A DNA stretch of 14,644 nucleotides, from NCBI GenBank assembly GCA_047617985.1, contig JBLGBS010000018.1, positions 1 through 14,644 of the forward strand, in the 5' to 3' direction. The notes under the pieces are model-generated. The model made no database searches. It was not told the DNA's origin and saw nothing but the letters and a program-made list of their open reading frames with translations. Every line of letters begins with the position of its first letter. Positions within the stretch are counted from its first letter, which is position 1. Positions 1 through 6,338 of the stretch are shown here, in pieces. The stretch comes from SW-4-43-9 sp047617985 (lineage in GTDB: Archaea; Nanohalarchaeota; Nanosalinia; Nanosalinales; Nanosalinaceae). A program made the position numbers and the translations under genes.

Positions 1-41
1 TCATCCTGACCTCTATAATCCGGCTGCCATTTCGGTTCCAT
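1..41 (-). CDS. Possible 5' end of an unidentified minus-strand gene (partial)
   Basis: On the minus strand an ATG at 41-39 opens a frame that stays open to the window edge, giving MEPKWQPDYRGQD. The other two minus frames close nearby. It would be divergent from the small gene starting at 120, leaving about 78 bases for two promoters. I see no convincing ribosome binding site in front of it. Thirteen codons are too few to identify a product, and an open frame this short can occur by chance. Confidence 0.3.
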   Translation of the reverse strand, partial: MEPKWQPDYRGQD

Positions 42-119
42 AATCCGTCACTGATGTACTTCAATCAAAAGGTAAACATTTTATCGGTTGGTACGAATAA
101 TTCAATAGGTGAACAAAAA

Positions 120-317
120 ATGTTTGATAGACTTCAGAAAGCGGTAGATGAGAAAGGAGAAGTAATGATCAGAACGGACTCGGGTGAAGACCACGAGCTG
201 CACAAGCACAACACGGAGTTTCTGAGCTCGGGATTGATCAAAGTGGATGCGGACGACCGGATACACTGGCTGAACCCGGAGAAGGTTGAAAGATACTGGA
301 TCCACGAGGACTTCTAA
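120..317 (+). CDS. Small acidic protein of unknown function (65 aa)
   Basis: I do not recognise this gene. It encodes 65 residues, starting MFDRLQKAVDEKGEVMIRTD and ending in ERYWIHEDF, rich in Asp, Glu and His and with no membrane segment or Cys pair. An in-frame ATG lies further upstream at 54, but the ATG at 120 is preferred: an AGGTGA Shine-Dalgarno sequence sits at 107-112, seven bases before it, and the residues encoded between the two look unlike a domain. A TTTTATCG element at 79-86 could be its TATA box. The alternation of charged residues with short hydrophobic stretches (VMIRTD, LIKVDADDRIHWL) suggests a small beta-rich fold, which is inference. The next gene starts 31 bases downstream on the same strand. 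Confidence 0.7.
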   Translation: MFDRLQKAVDEKGEVMIRTDSGEDHELHKHNTEFLSSGLIKVDADDRIHWLNPEKVERYWIHEDF

Positions 318-325
318 TTTAACCT
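318..325 (+). promoter_or_regulatory. Candidate TATA element for the gene at 348
   Basis: TTTAACCT immediately follows the upstream stop codon and is centred about 27 bases before the GTG at 348. This is the usual distance between an archaeal TATA box and the transcription start, so the GTG gene could be read from a leaderless transcript. No Shine-Dalgarno sequence precedes the GTG, which fits that reading. The match to a TATA consensus is only fair. Confidence 0.35.
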
Positions 326-347
326 TTTACTTCTATTTTCTTTTCCT

Positions 348-677
348 GTGATAAGACATCAGAAAAGCGAGAGAAGGATATCAGAAAATCTCTACAGTGA
401 GTCCTGGGAAACAGGCAAATCGGTAGGCGAAGTTGCTAAAGAAATTCTTGAAGACGAAAACTTCCCGAACAGATTCGAGCTCCCATCGGATGATTATATA
501 CAAATATTCGAACAGGAAAACAGCGTTGAGGTAGTTTTTCTTTCTGAAAACGAGGATTATCAAATATCAGCTAGAGAGTTTGATAGCGGTAAAAACACAG
601 AGATGACAGTCCTATATACCGATAAACCAGATCCGGAGATCAACGCTCTGGCAGAAGAATACAGAGACAGGTTTTAA
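348..677 (+). CDS. Acidic protein of unknown function (109 aa)
   Basis: I do not recognise this gene. It opens with GTG (ATAAGACATCAG follows); no ATG occurs in frame until near the end. The product is acidic: the N-terminal third is mixed-charge and helical-looking (EVAKEILEDE), the middle has alternating hydrophobic residues suggesting strands (YIQIFEQENSVEVVFLSE), and the C-terminus is a short helix (EINALAEEYRDRF). There is no signal peptide, membrane helix or metal motif. The acidic composition matches its neighbours and supports a real gene. Its TAA (675-677) overlaps the stop codon of convergent nucS (676-674) in a shared TTAA, so there is no room for a separate terminator. The GTG start is the least certain point. 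Confidence 0.6.
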   Translation: MIRHQKSERRISENLYSESWETGKSVGEVAKEILEDENFPNRFELPSDDYIQIFEQENSVEVVFLSENEDYQISAREFDSGKNTEMTVLYTDKPDPEINALAEEYRDRF

Positions 678-1456
678 CCGGTTTCATAATCAGGGCTGAA
701 ATCGCTTAATCCTTTCTGAGAATTATCTATAGTTTCATAACTCGCGATTACATCCTCCATTTCAACTTCGACAAACTCAAGTCCGCGCTCCTCAAGATAA
801 TCCAGAACCTTTTCCGTCATTTTCGGCGCCACCAGAATCCCTCTAATCTCCCCAGAGAACTCGTCCTCGATCTCGTCAACATACCGCTGTAACTGTAGAA
901 CCGTGTTGTAGTCCGGGTTTCTCTTGACCTCTATAACCACATAGTTATCTTCAGCGTCACGGGCAAAAACATCGATGAACCCGGCCGGCGTTTCCCTTTC
1001 TCTTTCAACTACTTTTAGACCTTCCTCCACTATCTCAGGATCTTCCTCAATCGATTCATGGATATCAACTTCATGCCCTCTTATCTTCAGATCGGAGCTA
1101 TCGACTAACTGTGTAACAATGAGAAATTCCAGGTTTTCAAACCTGATCTCCACTACTTCATCCGGGTTCTTCCTTCTAGCTTTCAAAAGCAGTTCATCAT
1201 CCTGTGCTTTGACCTCCCATTCGTCTACCTCCGGCTGCCAGTTTTTCGGCTGGTAGTTCTCCGGGCCGTGAACCAGTAAAGCTGAATCCTGTTTCTTGAT
1301 AACCAACCGCTCTCCCCTATCAAGTTTTGACTTGGCCCTCCCCTGATAGTTGACCGAACACAGACCGGAGAGCTGTACCGTATAATTTCTTCTCAAATAC
1401 TCAGATAGAATGTCTTCGGCCTCAGAAAAATCCGGGTTTTCGATCAGTTTCTTCAT
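674..1456 (-). CDS. nucS: Mismatch-specific endonuclease NucS/EndoMS
   Basis: Members of this family cut both strands at mismatched bases and are thought to give a MutS/MutL-independent mismatch repair route in archaea and actinobacteria. The 260-residue length is usual. The N-terminal DNA-binding half carries the family pattern YQGRAKSKL near residues 37-45 and NWQP at 72-75, whose Trp is a conserved DNA-contact position. The C-terminal RecB-like nuclease half shows GFIDVFARD (159-167), IEVKR (175-179) and QLQRYVDEI (188-196). Asp162, Glu176 and Lys178 are the expected metal-binding and catalytic residues. The tail holds QKGLSDF (247-253), which fits a PIP box for binding the PCNA clamp. It is the last gene of a three-gene minus-strand operon, 24 bases after the DoxX-like gene, with no strong Shine-Dalgarno. 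Confidence 0.95.
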   Translation of the reverse strand: MKKLIENPDFSEAEDILSEYLRRNYTVQLSGLCSVNYQGRAKSKLDRGERLVIKKQDSALLVHGPENYQPKNWQPEVDEWEVKAQDDELLLKARRKNPDEVVEIRFENLEFLIVTQLVDSSDLKIRGHEVDIHESIEEDPEIVEEGLKVVERERETPAGFIDVFARDAEDNYVVIEVKRNPDYNTVLQLQRYVDEIEDEFSGEIRGILVAPKMTEKVLDYLEERGLEFVEVEMEDVIASYETIDNSQKGLSDFSPDYETG

Positions 1457-1480
1457 GAATCCAGATTAGGTCAAATACTC

Positions 1481-1981
1481 TTATGACTCCTGCCCGGCTC
1501 TTTCCATTTCAACATGGTAGAGCATCAGAAAAGCGGAGACAAACACCACGTTCTTCAGTACAAAGGCTGAGAAACTTCCGAGATACCAGGGGAACATCAG
1601 ACCTGCTACCTCGATCCACGGAGCCTGGAACACTTCGTACGGTATTAATATTAGGACTGCAAATCCTGTGAACTGATGTATAAGGAACGGCCAGAAAGCC
1701 AGTTTCACTTTTTTGAAAAGGAAAAGCATCGCGAGTAGAACCTCGTACATTCCTATCACCAGTATAACTGTTTCAATCCCTACAGGTATTCCAATGTCGG
1801 TCAGAGCTGAACTTATGGGAAATCTTGGAGGGGAGACAACCGGGGCAGGTTTCTGAATCCCGAAGTAGAAGAAGACGAATGCAAAACTGTAGTAAACCAG
1901 ATCAACTGAGTAGCCTCCTATTCTTTCAACTATCGAGTCCTGGAAGCTTTCGGCTCTGCGAAGAAATTCTTTTCTATTCAC
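1481..1981 (-). CDS. DoxX-like four-helix membrane protein
   Basis: A 166-residue integral membrane protein with four predicted helices at about residues 26-43, 70-90, 94-114 and 138-156. The layout, the GIQKPAPVVSPPR segment after helix 1, and the closing FVLKNVVFVSAFLML segment resemble the DoxX family, a loosely defined group that includes the small subunit of thiosulfate:quinone oxidoreductase and many uncharacterised proteins. The start is GTG: its first bases overlap the TGA stop of the upstream propeller gene as GTGA (1981-1978), so the two are probably translationally coupled. nucS follows 24 bases downstream. Whether it has redox activity cannot be told from sequence; there are no Cys residues and no heme motif. 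Assignment to the DoxX superfamily is moderate; a specific function is not claimed. Confidence 0.75.
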   Translation of the reverse strand: MNRKEFLRRAESFQDSIVERIGGYSVDLVYYSFAFVFFYFGIQKPAPVVSPPRFPISSALTDIGIPVGIETVILVIGMYEVLLAMLFLFKKVKLAFWPFLIHQFTGFAVLILIPYEVFQAPWIEVAGLMFPWYLGSFSAFVLKNVVFVSAFLMLYHVEMERAGQES

Positions 1982-3666
1982 TGCTCCACGACCTCAATTG
2001 ATTCTTGTTCAGTGTTTATCATGTATCTTCGGTTCGGCTCCACAGAATCGAACTTAAGTTCATCCCCGCTCGGGTAGATCAGGGTTACCGATCTAGGATC
2101 TCCGGTTAGACCGAAATGAACCATCTGAGATTCCTGCGACATAAAATCGCTTCTTGAGTTGACAAGTCTCCTCTGGATGCCTTCAGAGCTGTTTAGAACT
2201 ACTTCGGTATTGGTAGGGATTCCATGAACACCCGGAACCAGCTGTAGAAAACTCACTGAGGCGTTGGTGTTCTCGTAAAGCTTTATCTGTTCTTCTGCGT
2301 ACTGTGTTCTCTGCTGGGTTGATTTTATCAGATCCAGTCTCCCGTCACTATTGAAATCGATCTTGGATATTCCTCTGTCAGCATCTATCTCCATACCGTG
2401 GCGGGATGAGTTTAGTTTTCTGAAAGTGCCGTTGCCTGTTCTCTCAAATATTGAGCTCCGTCTGTAAAGTTTCGGAGCTGTGTAATCATAGTATCGGTTA
2501 TCGGTTGAATGAACTATCGACTGTCTGCCGTTATTCGAGAAATCACTGAAAGTGGAGGCCCAGCCCCATCCTCCTTTCCTCACACCGTATTCCCGGGCTT
2601 GATCGTTGAAACCCTCTTCTGTATTTATGAACAGATTGTTTCCATATGGAAGAGGTACATTGTCGCCAACCAGCTGTTTCTCGTGTTTTTCAGTAAAGTT
2701 TTCGGGATAGTATACGTTTGTCACAAAGATATCCGGCCGGGAATCATCATTGAAAAATCCGGTTTCGCTGGACATCGCATTTCTGTCGGACGCAGGCCCG
2801 ATTTCAGTCGGGGTGAAACTGCCGTTGCCGTTGTTGCGGTAGAAAATGTCTCTTCCAAAGTCGTTCGGCATGTAGATATCAGGGTAGCCGTTACCGGAGA
2901 AATCGGTGAAAGATGCGGTGAAAGTGAAGTATCTCTCACCTCCAATATTAGCTTTCCGGTTAGCTTTCTCGAAGCTTTCGCAGTCGCCCTCGTAAAAGTA
3001 ATTAGGGTATGATGTTTCGGCTGTAGGTCTGTAATCCGGGTGGTGGTCGTGTACTCTCTGCGCCTCATTGTAGAGCGCGTTTCCTCCCCATTGAACGATA
3101 AAAACGTCCAGACAGCCGTCCTGATTGTAATCAGCTGAAGCAGCACCATAGGGACGTGTAAGCTGTTGATCGAATCCTGCATCAACCTGCTCAAACCCTT
3201 CCCCTACCTGATTTTTCAGCAGAACCGGTTCATCGTTCGATCTCAAAAGAAGCAGATCCTCGTAGCCGGAGTTGTCGTAGTCAAAGAAGTGAGCGGAGGC
3301 TATATTGGTGTAGCCGGAAAGATACCCGGTCTTCTCGAACTCTCCTCCTTTATTTTCGAAAAGCACCGCCTTGTTGCCGTTTACGCCCAGCACGTCCTCC
3401 CAGCCATCTCTGTTAAAATCTCTCACGTAAACTCCTGAATGGCCGACAAAATCGGTTGCTGCGTGCGTAGAGTTCATTTTAATTCCGGATTCAGCATCCG
3501 CTCTGACAAAATCCGGGAAATCGCTGTCCGCCGGTTCTGTAAAGTTCGCAAAATTATCAGTGTCAGAAAAATTCATCTGTAGATAGCTGAGGACATAAAA
3601 TCCGGCCACCAGGATAGCTGTAACTGCGAGAATCACCTTCAAATTTCTTGCTCCTGGTTTCCACAT
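1978..3666 (-). CDS. Membrane-anchored FG-GAP/VCBS propeller protein with ASPIC/UnbV domain (CRTAC1-like)
   Basis: A 562-residue extracytoplasmic protein. One hydrophobic segment at residues 10-28 follows a basic start (MWKPGARNLK) and acts as signal anchor or uncleaved signal peptide; there is no lipobox Cys. Six clear calcium-loop repeats of the FG-GAP/VCBS type follow: DFNRDGWED (83-91), DYDNSGYED (129-137), DYNQDGCLD (179-187), DFSGNGYPD (255-263), DFSNNGRQS (375-383) and DFNSDGRLD (437-445). A degenerate one lies near 306-312. About seven repeats suggest a seven-bladed beta-propeller. The C-terminal 80 residues, with VHFGL (516-520), LIYPSG (529-534) and EPNRRYMI (543-550), match the ASPIC/UnbV domain. 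Ligand is unknown; such proteins are usually surface or adhesion-like. It heads the operon with the DoxX-like gene and nucS. Confidence 0.88.
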   Translation of the reverse strand: MWKPGARNLKVILAVTAILVAGFYVLSYLQMNFSDTDNFANFTEPADSDFPDFVRADAESGIKMNSTHAATDFVGHSGVYVRDFNRDGWEDVLGVNGNKAVLFENKGGEFEKTGYLSGYTNIASAHFFDYDNSGYEDLLLLRSNDEPVLLKNQVGEGFEQVDAGFDQQLTRPYGAASADYNQDGCLDVFIVQWGGNALYNEAQRVHDHHPDYRPTAETSYPNYFYEGDCESFEKANRKANIGGERYFTFTASFTDFSGNGYPDIYMPNDFGRDIFYRNNGNGSFTPTEIGPASDRNAMSSETGFFNDDSRPDIFVTNVYYPENFTEKHEKQLVGDNVPLPYGNNLFINTEEGFNDQAREYGVRKGGWGWASTFSDFSNNGRQSIVHSTDNRYYDYTAPKLYRRSSIFERTGNGTFRKLNSSRHGMEIDADRGISKIDFNSDGRLDLIKSTQQRTQYAEEQIKLYENTNASVSFLQLVPGVHGIPTNTEVVLNSSEGIQRRLVNSRSDFMSQESQMVHFGLTGDPRSVTLIYPSGDELKFDSVEPNRRYMINTEQESIEVVEQ

Positions 3667-3680
3667 ACTTTCAGTTCAAC

Positions 3681-3698
3681 TATATATTAAGATAAATC
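3681..3698 (-). promoter_or_regulatory. AT-rich promoter of the propeller-doxX-nucS operon
   Basis: Read on the minus strand this stretch is TTTATCTTAATATATA, ending 14 bases before the ATG at 3666. A TATA element centred near 3693 would be about 27 bases from the start codon, so the transcript may be leaderless or nearly so; no Shine-Dalgarno is seen before the ATG. The exact TATA box within the AT-rich run cannot be fixed by eye. Confidence 0.5.
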
Positions 3699-3721
3699 TA
3701 CCGGAGCTATCTGAAAAACTT

Positions 3722-3743
3722 CTTAAACAGTTTATTTAAATAA
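3722..3743 (+). promoter_or_regulatory. radC promoter with a 12-bp AT palindrome
   Basis: CTTAAACA at 3722-3729 is centred about 25 bases before the radC ATG at 3750, the expected TATA distance for a leaderless transcript. Between it and the ATG lies a perfect 12-base palindrome, TTATTTAAATAA (3732-3743). A TATA box inside the palindrome would place the transcription start within the coding region, so the palindrome more likely overlaps the initiation region, where a repressor could bind. AT-only palindromes of this size do turn up by chance in such DNA. Confidence 0.4.
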
Positions 3744-3749
3744 GATTTT

Positions 3750-4415
3750 ATGGATTACAGGATTAAAGACCTACCTAAATGTGAGCGACCACGGGAAAAG
3801 CTAGAGCAGAATGGCTCTTCATCGATGACAGAGGTTGAACTTCTCTCTTTGATCTTAAGAACCGGAACTTCAGGGAAAAATGTCAAAGAGCTGAGCGCGG
3901 ATATTCTCAGTTCCTACTCTCTCGGCAGTTTTGCGGATAGAACTTTGGATGAATTACAGGAGTTCCAGGGCATCTCGAAAGTTAAGTCCGGCCAGTTAAA
4001 GGCGCTGGGAGAGCTGGCAAGGAGGATGCAGAAAGAGGAAAAAGAGGATATCTCCAGCTTCTCAGATATCAAGCCAAGAGTGCAGGACATGAAATTCATG
4101 GAGAAAGAGGTGATCCGCATACTGATTCTTTCCTCAGGAAACAAGCTGTTAAATGAAATAGAGCTGGAAGGTGAGGTATCCTCCGCCAGCTTCAGCCCAA
4201 GAAAGGTTTTCAGGAAAGCGCTTCTGGACAATGCTTCAGCTATTATTCTTGTCCACAACCATCCTTCAGGAAACCCAAATCCTACGGACAGGGATATCAA
4301 GACCACGAGAGAAATAGTAGAGCTGGGAAAATCTCTAGGTGTCGAAGTTCTGGATCATATAATTGTGGGAAACACCGTGGAAAGTATGAGATCCGGTTCG
4401 GCCGTTGAGTTCTGA
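3750..4415 (+). CDS. radC: RadC/UPF0758-family JAMM-domain protein
   Basis: A complete 221-residue RadC-family protein. The N-terminus has the family opening IKDLPKCERPREKL (5-18). A helix-hairpin-helix-like region follows around residues 66-93 (ELQEFQGISKVKSGQLKALGE). The C-terminal JAMM/MPN+ domain shows Glu142, then HNHPSGNPNPTDRD (169-182), giving the metal set His169, His171 and Asp182. Thr179 stands where the motif usually has Ser, a common mild change. The original claim that bacterial RadC repairs DNA is doubtful and the true substrate of the family is unknown, so only a metal-dependent hydrolase-type fold is asserted. RadC is widespread in bacteria and patchy in archaea, so past transfer is possible. 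It faces the propeller operon across an 83-base divergent gap. An inverted repeat overlaps its stop codon. Confidence 0.93.
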   Translation: MDYRIKDLPKCERPREKLEQNGSSSMTEVELLSLILRTGTSGKNVKELSADILSSYSLGSFADRTLDELQEFQGISKVKSGQLKALGELARRMQKEEKEDISSFSDIKPRVQDMKFMEKEVIRILILSSGNKLLNEIELEGEVSSASFSPRKVFRKALLDNASAIILVHNHPSGNPNPTDRDIKTTREIVELGKSLGVEVLDHIIVGNTVESMRSGSAVEF

Positions 4416-4462
4416 AAGGTAAAAACACGGAGGAACCAAAAGCCTATTAAATACCTTTCGGA
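4411..4462 (+). repeat. Inverted repeat over the radC stop codon
   Basis: TCTGAAAGGTA (4411-4421) can pair with TACCTTTCGGA (4452-4462) over 11 positions, one of them G-U, around a 30-base loop. The left arm contains the radC TGA. No U-run follows, so it is not a standard archaeal terminator. It could be a 3' end structure protecting the radC mRNA, or a site upstream of the RNA polymerase operon promoter. Purely structural evidence. Confidence 0.4.
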
Positions 4463-4476
4463 GAAGCCGGACTACC

Positions 4477-4486
4477 TATTTAAAAT
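4477..4486 (+). promoter_or_regulatory. Probable main promoter of the RNA polymerase operon
   Basis: TATTTAAAAT is the best TATA-like sequence in the 137-base gap between radC and rpoH. It predicts a transcription start near 4507 and a leader of about 45 bases. The leader contains GAGG (4539-4542), ten bases before the rpoH ATG. A second, weaker TATA-like run, TATTAAAT, lies at 4445-4452 within the upstream inverted repeat. The rest of the gap holds no gene that I can see. Confidence 0.55.
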
Positions 4487-4552
4487 TTACTTGAACCCTT
4501 TCTGTATGTAGCTTCTCAAAACTCAACACTTCCCCCGCGAGGATTATAAAAC

Positions 4553-4789
4553 ATGGCCATGGATGTAACCGACCACGAAGCAGTTCCAGAACACCGAAAA
4601 CTCGATGAAGAAGAAATTGAAGAGGTTCTAGAAAAATACGACGCAGATAAAGACAACCTGCCTAAAATAGAGCGCACAGACGCCGCTCTAAAGCAGATGG
4701 ATGTCGAAGTCGGCGACGTAATCGAAATAAGGCGAGAAAGTCCAACCGCAGGGAAAACAACCTACTACAGGACAGTTATCGAAAGGTGA
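4553..4789 (+). CDS. rpoH: DNA-directed RNA polymerase subunit H (Rpo5)
   Basis: This is the archaeal counterpart of the C-terminal domain of eukaryotic Rpb5, a small subunit at the jaw of the polymerase. The 78 residues cover the whole family fold: VPEHRKL (11-17), the helix with LEKYDADKDNLPKIERTD (26-43), VGDVIEIRRESPTAG (53-67) and the closing TYYRTVIER (70-78). An ATG at 4559 is also in frame (third codon), but 4553 has the better-placed GAGG. It is first in the operon, and its last codons and stop contain the AGGTGA Shine-Dalgarno of rpoB'' (4784-4789), so the two genes are tightly coupled. Nothing is missing relative to the family. Confidence 0.96.
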   Translation: MAMDVTDHEAVPEHRKLDEEEIEEVLEKYDADKDNLPKIERTDAALKQMDVEVGDVIEIRRESPTAGKTTYYRTVIER

Positions 4790-4797
4790 ATTAACTA

Positions 4798-6255
4798 ATG
4801 CAAAAAGAATTCTTAGACCAGCTGATCGACAGAAACATAGTAAAACACCAGATAGACTCTTACAACCGGTTTGTAGAGGAAAGAGTTCAGGCAATCCTCA
4901 ACGAGGTTGGGGAAATCAAGCCGGAGCTGCCGGACGGAGAAGAACTTGTAATAAAAATAGTAGATGTAGACATCAAAAGACCTAAGATTAACGAGGCAGA
5001 CGGATCAGTAAGAGAAATTACACCTAAAGAAGCCCGAATGAGAGATCTTACATATTCTTCAGAAATTAAAGTCACTATGACCCCGATTTTCGAAGGGGTT
5101 CAGCAGGAATCAGAAGAAGTAACAATCGGAGAGATCCCTGTTATGATCGGATCCGACCTCTGCTGGTCGTCCGAATGGGATGAAGAAGAGAAAAGAGAAA
5201 ATGGAGAAGACCCTGAAGACCCGGGAGGATACTTCATAATCAACGGATCGGAAAAGACTCTGATCTGTATGGAGGAAATGGTTAACAACAAACCGATCTA
5301 CCAGGACGATGACGGAGAGCAGACCTGTAGAATCAACTCGGAAAGCTCAGGTTATGTTCAGAGACATCAGCTGGTCAGAGACGACGATATTGTAGAGATT
5401 TCCTTCGCAAACGTGAAGAACACTCCAGCAGTCTCACTTATCAGAGCACTGGGATACGAGACAGACAAAGAAATAGTTGAAGCAATCGGAGAAGAGTATG
5501 CTTCAGATATTTACCTGAACCTGTACGAAACAGGTGCGTCAAACCAGGAAGAAGCATATGAGTATGTAGCCAACCAGGCAGGAATAACATCAGATATCGA
5601 GGAACGGGTTGACTCAATTCTTGACGAATACCTCCTACCTCACTTGGGACAGGAATCAGATGTAAGGGAAGAAAAGGCAGAGTTCCTCGCCAACCTTATC
5701 AGAAACACTATCGCACTCGGAAAAGGCGATATCAAGGAAGACGACATGGATCACTACGCCAACAAGAGACTGAATCTGGCAGGAGAACTTCTTGAAATGC
5801 AGTTCAGATCAGTATTCCTCGGAAAATGGGGTCTTCTCGCGCGAATGAAGTACAACTTCAGAAAATCAGCTAAAAGAGGACGGCTTCCAAGCCTCCAGTC
5901 AACAATCGTTGCTGACACACTCTCAAAACAGATCATGGGAGCAATGGCAACAGGTAACTGGGTAGGGGGAAGAACAGGAATCTGTCAACGGCTCGATCGA
6001 GGAAACAGAATCAAGACACTTTCACACCTCAGAAACGTTGTCTCACCGCTAAGCTCGGACAGACAGCACTTCGAAGCCAGAGACCTACATCCAACACAGT
6101 GGGGACGGATCTGCCCGATCAAAACACCGGAAGGTATGAACATCGGACTTAGAACACACCTCGCCATGTCTGCAAACGTCTCAACAGGGATGAACGACAT
6201 GCAGAAAAACTCTATAAGAGCGAAACTAGAGGAAGAAGGGATCGACGCAAGGTGA
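4798..6255 (+). CDS. rpoB2: DNA-directed RNA polymerase subunit B'' (Rpo2 N-terminal part)
   Basis: The N-terminal half of the second-largest subunit, in organisms where Rpo2 is split. It supplies the protrusion, lobe and fork. At 485 residues it is a little short for the family (about 500-520 from memory). The ICMEEMVNNKP region follows the GGYFIINGSEK segment typical of B subunits. HPTQWGRICPIKTPEG (431-446) is the fork/active-site motif, followed by MNIGLRTHLAMSA, which differs somewhat from the usual archaeal PNCGLVKNLAL-type sequence. AGGTGA at 4784-4789 lies eight bases before the ATG. The reading frame ends with TGA at 6253-6255, inside another AGGTGA. An 82-base interval, unusually long for this operon, separates it from rpoB'. 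Confidence 0.97.
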   Translation: MQKEFLDQLIDRNIVKHQIDSYNRFVEERVQAILNEVGEIKPELPDGEELVIKIVDVDIKRPKINEADGSVREITPKEARMRDLTYSSEIKVTMTPIFEGVQQESEEVTIGEIPVMIGSDLCWSSEWDEEEKRENGEDPEDPGGYFIINGSEKTLICMEEMVNNKPIYQDDDGEQTCRINSESSGYVQRHQLVRDDDIVEISFANVKNTPAVSLIRALGYETDKEIVEAIGEEYASDIYLNLYETGASNQEEAYEYVANQAGITSDIEERVDSILDEYLLPHLGQESDVREEKAEFLANLIRNTIALGKGDIKEDDMDHYANKRLNLAGELLEMQFRSVFLGKWGLLARMKYNFRKSAKRGRLPSLQSTIVADTLSKQIMGAMATGNWVGGRTGICQRLDRGNRIKTLSHLRNVVSPLSSDRQHFEARDLHPTQWGRICPIKTPEGMNIGLRTHLAMSANVSTGMNDMQKNSIRAKLEEEGIDAR

Positions 6256-6260
6256 ATCAA

Positions 6261-6338
6261 ATGATCAATAAAAACAATACTATGAACACAGAAGAAACTG
6301 AAAAACTACAGAACGACCTGCAGAAGGTGGTTAAATAG
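6261..6338 (+). CDS. Candidate 25-residue micro-ORF between rpoB'' and rpoB'
   Basis: An ATG at 6261 opens a 25-codon frame, MINKNNTMNTEETEKLQNDL followed by QKVVK, ending with TAG at 6336-6338. AGGTGA (6250-6255, including the rpoB'' stop) lies five bases upstream of the ATG. The final base of its stop is the first base of the GTG start of rpoB' (TAGTG), and the rpoB' Shine-Dalgarno AAGGTGG (6324-6330) lies in its last codons. The arrangement resembles a translational coupling peptide. The sequence is polar and looks like a short helix at its C-terminal half; no family is recognised. It may instead be a spacer that happens to be open. Confidence 0.45.
   Translation: MINKNNTMNTEETEKLQNDLQKVVK

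Noticed and set aside
54..119. Upstream ATG extension of the small gene at 120
   Set aside because: The ATG at 120 has a well-placed AGGTGA; the upstream ATG has none and falls in the probable promoter region.
2509..3012. Long plus-strand open frame (167 codons) inside the propeller gene
   Set aside because: It is antisense to well-supported repeat-bearing coding sequence, has no start signals and shows no domain.
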